From Ceratotherium simum simum (Eukaryota; Chordata; Mammalia; Perissodactyla; Rhinocerotidae), in the NCBI RefSeq assembly GCF_000283155.1, contig NW_004454265.1, forward strand, positions 1,509,365-1,573,364: a stretch of 64,000 nucleotides of DNA, read 5' to 3'. Numbering within the stretch: position 1 is the stretch's first letter; each line of letters opens with the position of its first letter. The position numbers and the translations under genes were made by a program. The notes beneath the pieces were generated by a model that did not search any database, was not told where the DNA came from, and worked only from the letters and a program-made list of their open reading frames with translations. Positions 46,555-58,264 of this stretch are shown here, piece after piece.

Positions 46555-46665
46555 CAGAGCAGGGCTATCATCTGTCTGGTTCCCACAGTTCTCCAGGGTC
46601 AAGGCGAGGGCCTGGCACACAGGAGGTACACAAAAAGTATTCGTAGAATGAACATACTCTACCAT
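46555..46665 (+). mobile_element. L2 3' end fragment
   Basis: 'ggcgagggcctggcacacag', 'gaggtacacaaaaagtattc', 'gtagaatgaacatac'. This is the worn end of an L2 ('...cctggcacatagtaggt...'). Confidence 0.6.
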
Positions 46666-47119
46666 GAGGTGAGACACACTAGAATGAATGGATGACAGGT
46701 GAAAAGAATAAAATCATAATCTCAAACCTTTCAGATTGGGCATTAGGAATTTTCCCAGAAATAATTATTTTCTAGAAAAGTAGGTGATCTGTATTCTGTA
46801 GTTTTTCCATTTGTGAAATTTGAATGAAAATAGAGGACTTCAAGCATCATGAGCAGTTTGGGCTAATTTAACTAAAAGCTGTGGATGTGGATATGGAGCT
46901 ACAGAACCACATAGCACCTGCTGTTATTTTATCAACAATGAGTTACTTCTGTAACTGAAGTAAGCAGGAATCAGTGAAAAATAGTCATTTTGACTATTTT
47001 TCTCCATTGAATTTAATTTTGCTAGTTGTTTTAGCATACTGTGAACATAAACCAAATCACCTTTTTGGAACATTACTTCTTCTTTTTCTTTTCTCTTCAG
47101 TCAATAGTTTCTGCCTTTA
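46666..47119. other. Unassigned sequence
   Basis: About 450 bp, AT-rich. No repeat or gene recognised. Confidence 0.45.
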
Positions 47120-47760
47120 GTTAGCACTCATTTATTCAGCAAATGAGAATGCCTTCTGTGCCAGGCTCCATCATTCTAGGTTCTGGAGAATTCCTTGCCC
47201 TTGTGAAACATATATTTGAGCAGGAAGAGATGCACGATAATTAAGTAATTACATAAATAAGATAATGTCAGAAATTAGAGTTGAAAGAGAATAAGATAAG
47301 GGAGGCTCAGGCTGGTAGGCAGGCCCTGTAGGTTAGATGGTCAGGGAGGCCTCCTTGAGGAAGAAACACTTCCTGAGACCTGATAGATGAGCAGCCAGCC
47401 CACACAAAGATCTGGGAGAATGGTATTCCAGGCAGAAGGAAGAGTGAAGGCCAAGCCTGAGGCAGAAAGAAGCTTTGAGCGTTTGAGGGATTGAAAAACA
47501 AGGCCAGGGTGGGAGACGGAGGTGGTATAAGAAGAATTTGAGAGCAAGCAGGGCTAGACCCTGTAGCTTCTTGCAGGTGTTGATGAGGAATCCACTGCAG
47601 GGTTTGAAGCTGGAAGGCGTCCCAACATGATTTGTTTCTAAAAGATCCCTCTAGCTCCATGGAGGGTGGACGGTAGGAAGGCGTGAGTTGATGCTGCCCA
47701 GGTGTGGCATGAGAGGTTGGCGGTGGCAGTGGACACAAAGCAAATAGGTAAGAGAGAGAG
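47120..47760 (-). mobile_element. L2 LINE, minus strand
   Basis: About 640 bp of L2 in reverse in full order: 'cactcatttattcagcaaat', 'ctgtgccaggctccatcatt', 'gtcagggaggcctccttgag', 'gaatggtattccaggcagaa', 'aggccaagcctgaggcagaa', 'gactagaccctgtagc'-like, 'aagatccctctagctccatg'. The 143-codon minus frame at 47307-47738 is L2 ORF2-derived and in a scrambled frame. Confidence 0.88.
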
Positions 47761-49082
47761 AGCTCACTGGCAGAGGCAATAGGACTCGCTGGCGATTGAC
47801 TCTAGGGGTGAGAGAAAGAGGCTGAGTGATGCCTTCTGGAAATTAATGAGATCTACTAATTAGTATAACATTTTACAATAAACAAATTAGTAAGCACTTT
47901 TCCTGCTAGTATCACTGTCCTGCCTTTAGGAATAAGGCTTAAAGATCATTAAAAAGGCATCTGACAGGAGTCAGGAGACCTCCAAGACTTTCTAATCATG
48001 GGGAAGGGAACTGCTGAAGTCAAGCAGTTAACGTATCTTAATACGTTAACATTTACAAAGCACGGCGCTGTTTACAAAGTGCTTTCGTATCTGTGGCCTC
48101 CCTCACACTCTTTACTTTTCTTCGATTTATATGACATTTTCATAGAGTGGGATGCGTTAGTAAGCTGGTGCATTACAGTAACAAAAACTAGATTCTGATG
48201 AAGCGTTTGTTGACACTCCACTGCTTCTAAGTTTTTTTTTTTTCCCTAAAATCTTGCCTGATGACAAGAACTCCTAACAGAAATAGTTTTCAGTAATTTA
48301 AAAGAAACGTTTTTTCATTATCTTTTTGTTTCAGTGCTATCCATAGATCACCCTGACCAGATTTACAAAAATAAGATTTAATTGCATTTTTAAGAATTTC
48401 AGCGTTATGAAAGTTTTGAAATGATTACACTTTTCTCCAAATGAAAAGGAAATTCAGATCGTTATGCATGAATTAATTAGGGCCGTAACCTCCCAGGCCT
48501 GCACACAGATCAAAGCTGGCTCTGCCCAGAAGCAGGCTGAGAGCTAGAGCCCTATGCAAACGAGGCTGTGATCACTCTTAGGAAACAGTCAGGAACTGCT
48601 CAGCCAGAGACAGCACTGGACACCAGCCCCGAAGCCTTGGACAGAGAGACTGCTGGGCTCTGCTCCCCCAGAAAAGGAGCGAAGTAAGGCGCCCAACCCA
48701 CCTGTGGTGTCCTCCTGGGGGAAGGCATCACGGCTGAGAGCCACGAGGAGCCCGAACGCTGCAGGAAAGTGGAGACCATCAGAAAGTGCCTCCTGGACTT
48801 TCCTTCCCACGAGGAATGTCAGAATAAAGTGGAAAGGCAAGGACTCTGGGAACCAGTGACCAGGATTAGAGTGCTGGCTCCATGATGAGCATTCAGCCTT
48901 CTCTCTGAGATGAAGATGATCCAGCCCCTTACAGGGCTAAAGGGAGGATTAACCATAATGTAAAACAGATGTACTGATGGTTGTTGTGAATATGATTAAA
49001 CTTATCAAAGGGGATCTTTATTAGACATGAAAAATAAGCAGAACATTATCGATAAATGTCTTCATTGACCACTCTGCAAGTC
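47761..49082. other. Repeat-poor sequence, candidate regulatory block
   Basis: About 1.3 kb. Around 48020-48090 is a short MIR3-like scrap ('gtttacaaagtgctttcgta'). The block 48400-48880 has an AT-rich part with homeodomain/POU-like motifs (ttatgcatgaattaattagg) joined to a GC-richer part (48480-48860). No exon recognised: the 83-codon minus frame there has no domain. Confidence 0.45.
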
Positions 49083-49190
49083 AATTCAGTGATCATTTAC
49101 TAAGGTATGGTCCTGGGCACAGTGGAGATAAAAAGACATCACCCCTGCCCTCATGTTTCTCTCTATCTCCTGAGGTACGTACTTGCTATA
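49083..49190 (-). mobile_element. L2 3' fragment, minus strand
   Basis: 'attcagtgatcatttactaa', 'ggtcctgggcacagtggaga', 'tcacccctgccctcatgttt'. Short worn L2. Confidence 0.65.
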
Positions 49191-49236
49191 ATTCAAGGTA
49201 GATCAGGATAAATACATATCAGAAACACGGGTGAGG

Positions 49237-49539
49237 GGCCAGCCCTGTGGCTTGGTGGTTGAGTGCGAACGATCCGCTGCTGGCGGCCCAGGTTCAGATC
49301 CCAGGTGCGCACCGACGCACCGCTTCTCCGGCCATGCTGAGGCCGCGTCCCACATACAGCAACTAGAAGGATGTGCAACTATGACATACAACTATCTACT
49401 GGGCCTTTGGGGAGAAAAAAGGAGGAGGATTGGCAATAGATGTTAGCTCAGAGCCGGTCTTCCTCAGCAAAAAGAGGAGGATGATTGGCATGGATGTTAG
49501 CTCAGGGCTGATCTTCCTCACAAAAAAAAAAAAAAAGAA
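49237..49539 (+). mobile_element. ERE SINE, full length
   Basis: A 303-bp ERE with head ggccagccctgtggcttggt, A box tggcttggtgg, B-box-like ggttcagatcc, 'cacatacagcaactagaagg' body and two 'gatgttagctcag' repeats ending in a 15-A tail. The TSD agaaacacgggtgagg (49221-49236) versus agaaacacaggtgagg (49540-49555) matches at 15 of 16. It is the only ERE in the right two thirds of the window. Confidence 0.95.
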
Positions 49540-50221
49540 AGAAACACAGGTGAGGGTCTGTGGAAGCACAGAGCCTGAGAGAGACGTTCATCCTGGCTGA
49601 GAATTTAAGAAGCCCTCATGGAGGAGGTAGCATCAAAGAGTGAAAAGGGTTTCAGTCCAGTGGGATGGAAGAGAAGACCAGCAGCAAAGGCACAAAAGAA
49701 ATGGTGAGACCCCCTGAGGAACAAAGGCTAACACAGAAGGAGTGAGGTGGGGTGATGGGCCTGCTTTCAGCTAGAAATCTAGTTATGAGCTAGATTGAGC
49801 TAGAGAGCTACAGCTCCCCACAAAACACTCCAAGATACAGCATGCGTTCCAGCAGAAACGCAGCTGGAAGAGTTCAGGCTCAAAAAGAACGTCACTGTTT
49901 GACCTGTATAAAGGCAGCGAAACAATAATGTCCACCACTGGGTGCCCAGTGCCCGTTCCAGGGAATCCCCGTGCCACCCAGCACACCTTGAGCCAGAGTG
50001 CTGGCTGGAGCTGAGTCGGGGCAGAGGGTCGCCGGACCCTCTGTTTCACAAGGGGGACGTGTCTGCTCTATCCCAAGCAGGACGTAAAAACCATTCCCTT
50101 CTCCTCAATCCTGGGATACTTTAGACATAATGCTAAATTAAATAAGGATGCTTTGCGCTCAGAATTCTCAGACCATTTTAAAAGAGCAAAGATGCAAAGA
50201 CCGTACCCCCGCCCCCCCCAT

Positions 50222-50480
50222 GAATGAAGAGCACAAAAAGAGAGAAGGAGGGAGACGGGGGAGGAAGAGAGAGAGAGAGAATGCACCAGAAAAAAGAACT
50301 GCATTTGTGACAAAAAGATAAAGAGAACCAAGTGATAAGGAGAGGCCAAGCTCCAGCTATTGATACACGAGAACAAAAACAGGATGTAGAGGGAAAGGAG
50401 AGAAACATAGAGGGAATAGGTACAGAAAGAAACAGGAAAAGGGGGCAGAGAAGGGAGATTAGGGGCGTAACAGGTATTGA
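50222..50480. repeat. Purine-rich (GA) tract
   Basis: A strand-asymmetric stretch with gagagagagagaga (about 50267-50280) and many ga/gga/aag triplets. Low complexity. Confidence 0.8.
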
Positions 50481-51988
50481 GCACTTGCATTTAGCTCTGG
50501 GGTCTCCACAGGAAACAGCAAAGGGAAAGGAGAAAACAGAAAAGGAAGGAATGTAGATTCTAGGACCCACAAGAGATTCAGAGGAGCCTCCACTCAGTCC
50601 TCTGCAGGTTGCCTGGCCTTCATCACCATCCTTGGTCAGCCAGGCAGCAGCCTATCTCAAAGCCTCCAGCCTGATTCCTGGACCAATATCTTTTCCCTCA
50701 GTCCCAAGCCCCAACATTTGGACTCCATCTCCATCTGCCTGAGCCCCAGAAGTGGCCCTCCACTGGATTGGAAAGAGATTTTTCACAGAGCCAGGAAAGC
50801 TGTGGTCTCCCAGCTGGATGCTGGACTGAAAGAGGGTAGCAGGCTACTGCTGTCGGGGCTGCTGCAGCCACTGTCCCGGCTGCCCCATCCTCTCCACCTC
50901 CTCTCTCACACACCTGCTGCATCTAAGCTCTGTGCTTGAGAAGAGGGAAGTGGACTCCATTCCAATGCTCTCAGAAGGACCCAGAAGTCAGGTTTTTCTG
51001 GTGCTTTTTAAAAATTAGAAGCCTCAGTGAGTCCTGCCCGACTCTCCCAAGCCCCTTGGTTTTGGCATCCTCAAGACCGCAGACACCAGGTGGTCTCTTA
51101 AGAACCACTTCTTCATTTCTTCCTGTGGTCTAAGCAAGCTGTAAACTTGTGATACTTAACATTCCTTCTCAGGATCTCAAGAAAAGCTCTGGACCCTTTC
51201 CCCAGAGAAAAACACACACCTGTAAAATTTTGCATGCATTTTTTGGGGGTTTGTGCTTTCCTCTTGTCCCCCAACCCCATCCATGGACCCTAGGGAGTCT
51301 ATCAACTCCAGATTAAGACTCTCTGGTCTATTACCACTTTCCAGAAATCTCTGGTTTCTTATTTCAGACATGGAGGAGAGCTTTGGAGAACACTCAAGAT
51401 TGCAGCACAAATACGAGGCATTGCTGAGCTAGGAGGGACTAAAGATTATCAGCCTCCTTTATGTTTTAAGCCACTTGTAACTCTTAACCAAAAATCACAA
51501 ACAAAAAATAACACATCACTGAGACCCAAAAAGATAGCAACTTTCCTTTCCTTGACCCTGAGGAGAAGTCCAAAAAATATTCTTTCAAAAATGATACAAT
51601 TTGGGATGTTTACTGGACTGGATATAGCTTTAAGGAAAAAAATGTGTGTGGATATAAACACGGAACATAAGCCAGACACAGGCTATTTCATAATTATATC
51701 TGCTTCTGACTAATAGTATTCACTTTCTATTGAACAACACTTAATACTTCATAATGCTTCAGAACAAGAATTTGCTTTCAACATGAACGTGTTGTCACTG
51801 CCTATTTTTTCCTTGCTTTGTGATTACAAGTGCTGATCACAGCTCAGATAGTTGTAAAAAATAAACCTGCTATCATAGCCTGCATGTAATTAGTTCTAAA
51901 TGTGTGGCCTATTTACAATAGTAAGCTGTACATTAGGCACCACAAACACTTAAAATGCCAGATACTGACACACTTTTATGACAGTCAT

Positions 51989-52002
51989 TAGCTGAGTCAC
52001 GG
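51989..52002. promoter_or_regulatory. MARE/antioxidant-response-like site
   Basis: tagctgagtcacgg. On the complement this contains gtgactcagc, which fits the RTGACNNNGC antioxidant response pattern bound by NRF2-small MAF, and an AP-1 core (tgagtca). It lies in repeat-free sequence. Motif match only. Confidence 0.4.
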
Positions 52003-52742
52003 CAGCAAATATTTAATGTGACAGTTACATTAACACACAGCTCTGCTGATAAAGAAGCATGTCTAGTTGCAATTTGCATTGTGTGATGCAATGCTGAGCT
52101 GTGCGCTCTGACGGTGATGGTCTCCGCTCCGTCCAGAAAGCCTCGAGGAAACATGGAGTCCTGAACCCGCTCCCATGTTGGGAAGCAAAAGGGAAACACT
52201 TTCACTCTTACACTGATCAAACATCACTTACTTATGAAAAATACATCTCCCAGCGAGGTACACCTGACGCATACCTCTGGGCCTCTGATTAATCTAAATT
52301 ATAGGACTTTTCCTTCAGAACAGCTATAGTTTGAACAATAGAAATAACCTTTTATTCTATGACTTGCTTCCAAAGAAGGTGCCAGGACCAGAGTGATGGT
52401 TTGGTGGGAGTAAACATAACTACATATAGGATTTAAAATATATTTCCCGTCCTCCTGGATATACCAAAGATCAGCCACATGACTTCTTTAGCCTTCTTGC
52501 TTCTAATTCCAAAAGTGGGAACATGGTACCCAAGTTCTCAAACGTCCAACTTCTGAAGATGTCCTAAAAGTTGGATTCCAAATGTCATTTTTTTAATTCT
52601 CTGATATTCAAAAGAACTATTATTTCCAGAAGAATTATATTACAAAGCCATAATTACCAAGAATATTTGTGTTCAAACATATTTTGTATGACTCTTGTTG
52701 CAAATTGCAACAAGACGTTCTTCTTTATCAGCAGAGCTGTAA

Positions 52743-52764
52743 GTAGATATTGCCATTTAGCATG
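52743..52764. repeat. 22-bp direct repeat, copy 1
   Basis: Begins aagtagatattgccatttag; perfect copy at 53235-53256. The preceding bases (gagctgt / cagctg) are also similar. Confidence 0.9.
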
Positions 52765-53234
52765 GAAATACCATGCTAATCTAGGCTACTCTCTTAGTAC
52801 TACTTCTTGATGGTTTCCATCTTTGGTGAACATTTTCTGGTAGTAATTGCCAGTGACAGACATCAGTGTAGCACCCCGGAGGTGCAGGGATTGACTCGAC
52901 TTAGAGACACTGATGATAGTTTATGTAAAGTGACCCATTTGTAGGCTGAGGGAACATGTCGTAAATCAAGACTGGATGAACAGTATTTCTTCCCGCATTA
53001 TGGTGGAAATACATATCTCTTCCCAATATGATGGAAATGTAACACCTGGCCTACACTTCAGCGACACTTCTCCTATATCAGGTTACAGTAGCAGTTGCCT
53101 ACCAAGGCCTACCGAGATCAGACAATAAGATTGGTGAGTGAAGTGGGCCAGATGTAGTACATTATGGAGTGATGGGGACTATGGAAAAATGAAAAGTGAA
53201 TGAACAATCTAAAACGGGCAGTTCCACACAGCTG

Positions 53235-53256
53235 AAGTAGATATTGCCATTTAGCA
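53235..53256. repeat. 22-bp direct repeat, copy 2
   Basis: Second copy of the repeat at 52743-52764, 492 bp downstream, same strand. Confidence 0.9.
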
Positions 53257-53654
53257 GAGCAAGCCAGAGCTAGAGATTCTCCAATTGTTTGAGAGGCAGG
53301 AAGTCCAGAGTTTTATGTGAAATAGCCCAAATTTTAAATATTGGCAACCAATTTATTTTTTTTGTATTTGTGGGCATAGTTGGGTCCACTGATCATCATT
53401 TTCAAGTGTAGTCTACGGTATTTAAGAAACGGATAATCCTCTGCTGTTCACAGAAGCCTTGGATAAGGCCTTCAAGTCCCAGCCAGCTGAGCCCTCATTT
53501 TCTAAAGACTGATTTTTGTTGCCACCTTAACCACTACTAATAATTCCCAGTTCTGGTCCTAGAAACCATTCTGAGTCTAAATTATTTTCAAGAAGCTGGA
53601 ATTTAGGTTCATGGATCAGAGATTTTTGACCATGTTTTATAGATCATATAATAA

Positions 53655-53990
53655 AAAATAAAACAGCTAAAATTTATTGAACACTATTATAAATGCCTTA
53701 TATATATTGACTGAAAACCAGTAACAACAATCACTTTTACAGGCCTTAGTTGATGCCAAGCCCTGATCTTCATGCTTTATATGTATTAACTCATTTAATC
53801 CTTAGAACAACCTTATGAGGCAGATACTATTAATATCACCCCACCACACTTGTCAATAAGGAAACTGAGGCACGAAGAAGTTAAGAGACTTGCCCAGGAT
53901 AATGCAGTTAAACAGGGTGAAGTCTGGATTCAAATCCAGTCAATCTGATTCCAGAGGCCATGTTCTCACCACTGTACCATCCTACCACTT
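53655..53990 (-). mobile_element. MIR SINE, minus strand
   Basis: Long reversed MIR: 'aaatttattgaacactatta', 'gtattaactcatttaatcct', 'ggaaactgaggcacgaagaa', 'agagacttgcccaggataat', 'attcaaatccagtcaatctg'. The element seems enlarged near 53700-53770 by a duplicated or unrelated stretch. Confidence 0.85.
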
Positions 53991-54159
53991 ACCAAGGGGG
54001 ACTTGACGACCAAAAGCAAGCCAACAAAACACCCATAACTGAGACCCATGGGCCTCCATTCCAGTTCTAAATTCTCTAAGAGGAACATAAATGCATGAAA
54101 ACATAAAGAAGCATTAGGAAAAGTAGGAAATAATTCATCGTCAACCGATGATGTGATGA

Positions 54160-54290
54160 GGAAAGGAATTGACATTTATTGAGGGCTCTCCACGTACAAG
54201 TGATTCACTTACATTAATATCTCATTTAATCGTCACCAAAACCTCACACACTATACCCTCATTCCATTCTGCACCTGGGGAAGTGGAAGA
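54160..54290 (-). mobile_element. MIR fragment, minus strand
   Basis: 'gacatttattgagggctctc', 'ttacattaatatctcattta', 'atcgtcaccaaaacctcaca'. MIR 3' part in reverse. Confidence 0.75.
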
Positions 54291-56539
54291 TCTCTAGCGG
54301 AGGCATGTCTGGTCAAGGGAGTCCATAAAGGAAAACCTCAGAGAAGACTCCAGAGATTATTTTGACTGGAAACACATCACTCTATTTAGAATGAGCAGTC
54401 TTTTCTGATCATGTCAGTATTTGGCTTTGAACCTGTTCATTCCCATCAGGGAAGGATGGGGATGGAAGCAGAGAAGAGTGTATCAGGATCATCGGGGGAG
54501 TGTTTCCAAGACACACTTGACCCCACTTCTCGCAGAAGGTAGGTCAGTGCTGAAGGAAGGACAACACAATCCCCTCTGTCCCCAGACAAAGGACCAAGTC
54601 CACAGAGAGTGCACCTCCACTAAAGAAAGATGCTGCCTGCCTTGTCCAGGTGACGCTTTCGCAAGTTCAAATGCAGGAGTATTTCCACTTTGCCTGCTCT
54701 AAGAGTGCGCTCCAGGCCAGCAATGTGGACCACTGGGACACCTCATCTCATGCTTCCCCTTCCAGAATGACATCCTAGTTCTCCTAAGCCAGCCCCATCC
54801 CTACACATTTAAAATACTCATCCTCCCATGATGTTTACACATTTCAAATATTTGTAGTCCATTAAAAAGATATCGAGTACATGGAGAAATAGAGGTCCAC
54901 ATTTGGAACACATAAATCTGAGGCACTTGGGATTACAGACTCTCTTTGTAAAATTTTTTTAAAGATGAGAAAGGTTTCCTTTGATATTAAACAGAACTCT
55001 CAACCTAGCAAGCTGTGCATTCTTTTTAGGATATCCCTCCCAAAGAGGTTTACTAGCCCTCATGGAATTTTTTGGATTGAATGTTATGTCTTCTCATCTC
55101 CCCCACTTTGCCTTACATAAGATGGCACTAGTTCTGCCCATCCCTTCTGTCTATTGCCAGAGGCGCCGAGGATGCCTTCTTCCAGGCCCGGAGGGAGCAT
55201 GTGCCTTCCCTGTGTACTTCTGCGGCTTCTCACGTTTGCCTCCCAGAGGACCGCATGCAGACACGCTTCCCAGTGTAGGCAAACCTTGACAGAGCACAGA
55301 ATCTCCAGGTAGCCTATGGGAAAAAAGGCTTACCATAGGCCCAGGCACACTCTTTGGGAAGCCGGAAGGTGGCAGAGGTGGCTGAGAAACCATTTACCTT
55401 CAGATTCCAGCAATTCACTCTTCTGTCCCCGATGGAGCCCCTCCTCCCACCTGACTCACTGCGGTCCTCCCCTCACCCCTGACCCAGTTACGTCTTTCCC
55501 AGGAAAGGAGCTGACTTACTCATATGAGCCTGGCTTGCTGTGCCGCTCTTCTTGAGCTATTTGTTTCAACAGAAGACAATGACCCTGATTTGAAGGAAAG
55601 ATCTAGTTGCGATTTTGGGGAGAGATATTATTGAACTGAATGAGGGAGGTTTTGTAGAGGATTGTAGGATGGATGTGCTTGTTGGGAATTTATGAAATTA
55701 GCCTCAGACAAAATGAGATGGTCTTTCCTTCTGTCCTACAGAAAAATCACTGCCACACTAAAAAGGAGAGTAAAATGTCTCACTCCCTTCTCTCTTCCAA
55801 ACGCCCACTCCTTAATATGCCCATCTCTGCTCCTACTCCTGGGCTGCTGAGCATTTGGTGGGGGAAAGACATCCGAAACACAGCCTTAAAAAGTGGTGCT
55901 GTAGCATGGTTAAGGTTTTAACCTCACCTGGACTGCCCCCCCTCCAGTCTGCACAGGGGCTATTTTGAGCCCTACCTCACTTGCTTTCAGTTGATGAACT
56001 CCTGTTCTTCTCCATAGAGACACAGAGAAGCCATCAAGCCAGGATGCCTGCATTTCCTTCTACCTGTGCCCAAATACCACCATCCCCACCATTTTCATCA
56101 TCTCCACCATCACTGCCACAACCACCATTTTGCCCTCAAATAGCACTAGAAACAGTGTGATGCTCTCCCTAAACACATCCCTCCCATCCCACAGGCCAAC
56201 AGCCATCCTTTCTCCTCCTTGCTCGGACACCTAGTTCCAACAAGTATCTACTCTTTATCCTAAATTTTTAAAATGTGCTCCTCTCTGGCTCCTTCTCTTC
56301 AATTTTACAACGTGTGTTCCACAAACGCTTTGAAAAACAAGCAAGCAAAACCACACCCACTGCCTCATGGTGGACCCTGACCCTCTGTTGCTTTTGCTTT
56401 TGCAAGGCCTCCCAGTTCATCATTCTACCTTCAGCCTTACCCCTCAACAATCCAGACTCTACGTGGTGAACATGGGGCTCTCAAGAAGACAGAAAATCTG
56501 ACAGTGCCCAGACTTTGAGGAAAATCCTTTAATACCACC
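54291..56539. other. Repeat-poor sequence, no gene seen
   Basis: About 2.25 kb. GC-richer around 55140-55500, with overlapping frames of 79-102 codons on both strands and no domain. No repeat recognised. No exon with good splice sites. Confidence 0.45.
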
Positions 56540-57031
56540 TGTATGAGTTTACTATTGCTGCTTTAACAAATTACACAAATTTAGTGACATAAAACAATAC
56601 AAATTTATTATCTTACAGTTCTGTAGGTTAGAAGTCTGATGCGGGTCTCACTAGGCTAAAATCAAGATGTCAGCAAGATTGTATTCCTTTACGGAGGCTC
56701 TAGGGAAGAATCCATTTCCTTGCCTTTTCCACCTTCTGGAAGCCATCTGTGTTCCTTTTCTTGTAGCCGCTTCCTTCATCTTCAGCAACAGCAGGTTGAG
56801 TCCTTCCCTGCCTCACCCTGACTTCCTCTGCTGCTTCTCTCTTCCACTTTTAAGGACATTTATGATTACATTAGCCCCACTTGGATGATCCAGGGTAATC
56901 TCTCCGTTTCAAGGTCAGCTGATTAGTAACCTTAATTCCACCTGAAGCATTAATTCTCCTGTGCCATACATGGAACAGCTTCTGGGAATTAAGATATGGA
57001 CATTTTTGCACTGTCATTATTCTGCCTACCA
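56540..57031 (-). mobile_element. MaLR/ERVL-type solo LTR, minus strand
   Basis: The same family as 6283-6774, reversed. On plus: 'tgtatgagtttactattgct', 'gttctgtaggttagaagtct', 'tggatgatccagggtaatct', 'tcaaggtcagctgattagta' and the end 'cattattctgcctacca'. On the minus strand the ends are TGGTAGGCAGAATAA... and ...ACTCATACA. About 492 bp; no internal retroviral sequence. The 73-codon frame at 56667-56888 is LTR complement. Confidence 0.8.
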
Positions 57032-57082
57032 GAACACCGCACCAACCTCAGAATGAAGTTCAAGCTCCCTGACCTGGCATTA

Positions 57083-57340
57083 CATGTAGTGGTCAAGGGC
57101 ACAAACTCTATGGTGGGATTTCCTGGGTTCGAATCTTGGCTCTGACTTTTGTTGGCTATGTGAACTTTGAACATGTTAAATATCTATTTGTCATCTGTAA
57201 AATGGGGATGATGATAACAACAGCACCTTCCACGTAGAGTTGATGTGAGAATTAGTTGACATAAGTACAGGTAAAGTATTTGGAACCGTGATTATACTCA
57301 GTAAGTGTTCAATAAATACAAACTATTATCATTATTTCAT
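57083..57340 (+). mobile_element. MIR SINE, near full length
   Basis: The best MIR of the window: tRNA-like head 'gtagtggtcaagggcacaaa', B-box-like 'gggttcgaatcttggctctg', core 'catctgtaaaatggggatga' and L2-like end 'cagtaagtgttcaataaata'. About 258 bp of a family normally about 260 bp. Confidence 0.92.
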
Positions 57341-57869
57341 AGTATTGCAATTAGGAATGCATTTTGCTACAAGTGACAAACAACTGAAGCACAGGATTCT
57401 ATTTCTCACATAAAGAGAAGACCACAGGTAGGTGGTTTCTGGCACTGGTTCAGCAGCTTAGTGATATCAAGGCCAAAGTCTCTGTGATTCTCTTGGCCTT
57501 TCCTCCATGGCTACAAGGTAGCTGCTACATCTCCCCCAGCCCTCGCTTCCCCACTCAAAGCAGTGAAGGACCATGCTAAATATAATACGCCCTTTTCATC
57601 AGGAAGGTGAACACTTTCTCAGAGCCCCTCCAGCAGGTCTCTGCCTAGGACTCTGTAGCCAGAACTGTGTCATATGGCTACCCCTGCCTGCAAGGGAGGC
57701 TGAGAAGTAAATATTTCGCTTTTGCAGCCCCTGAATGGAGGTGGCAAAAGAAAAGGGGTTGGGAATGTCTGTTGGATTAGTCATGGGTGTACAGAGGAAG
57801 AGTATCTATTTGCCATACTCTGCCCTTTGTCGTCTGTTCCTCTTTATCTCTCATCCTTGTCTCCCTCCC
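57341..57869. other. Unassigned sequence
   Basis: About 530 bp with no recognised repeat or gene. Confidence 0.45.
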
Positions 57870-58130
57870 ATACTCATTCATTCAACCGATACTTATTTAG
57901 TACACTCTATGTGCTAGTTTTTAAGACATAGTCCCTGACTCCAAAAGGCCTATAGTCTGAAGCATCAGACAGATAGGTAAAGAGGCAATTAAAATATAAT
58001 GCCATCATGCTAGGATAGTGGGGAGCATTGAATACCAGCGGTGAACATCTGACATTGGGGGAGTTAGGGAAGTCTTCTCAGATGAAGTATCGTCTAAACC
58101 CAGACATGAGGACTATGAAAGGAACCACAG
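57870..58130 (-). mobile_element. L2 fragment, minus strand
   Basis: 'actcattcattcaaccgata', 'gtccctgactccaaaaggcc', 'aggcaattaaaatataatgc', 'gttagggaagtcttctcaga'. L2 3' region in reverse. Confidence 0.8.
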
Positions 58131-58264
58131 GTAAACAGCAGTGGGAGACAAGGTGTGTGTGTTGTGGGAGGATGGGACAAGGAGATTCCAAACTAGGGAA
58201 GAGAGGTGGGTGGAACCCCTCGCACTTCATCTCTCCCCAACTCTTTATAGTTTCCAAATGAGTC

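Larger units (their letters stand above)
49556..53654. other. Long repeat-poor sequence, no gene seen
   Basis: About 4.1 kb. Contains a purine-rich tract (50222-50480), a 22-bp direct repeat (52743-52764, 53235-53256) and an AT-rich block (51700-52130) of regulatory texture. Overlapping 130-140 codon minus frames at 50068-50570 are the complement of the purine tract (Ser/Leu/Phe-rich low complexity), not genes. Confidence 0.45.

Noticed and set aside
47307..47738. 143-codon frame on minus
   Set aside because: It lies within a reversed L2 and fits no intact L2 protein frame throughout.
2044..49539. tRNA genes suggested by A and B boxes
   Set aside because: The boxes belong to ERE SINEs. No cloverleaf with a proper acceptor stem and anticodon arm is present.
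50068..50570. 130-140 codon frames on minus, Ser/Leu/Phe-rich, membrane-like
   Set aside because: They are the complement of a purine-rich low-complexity tract. Overlapping frames with the same bias are a composition effect.
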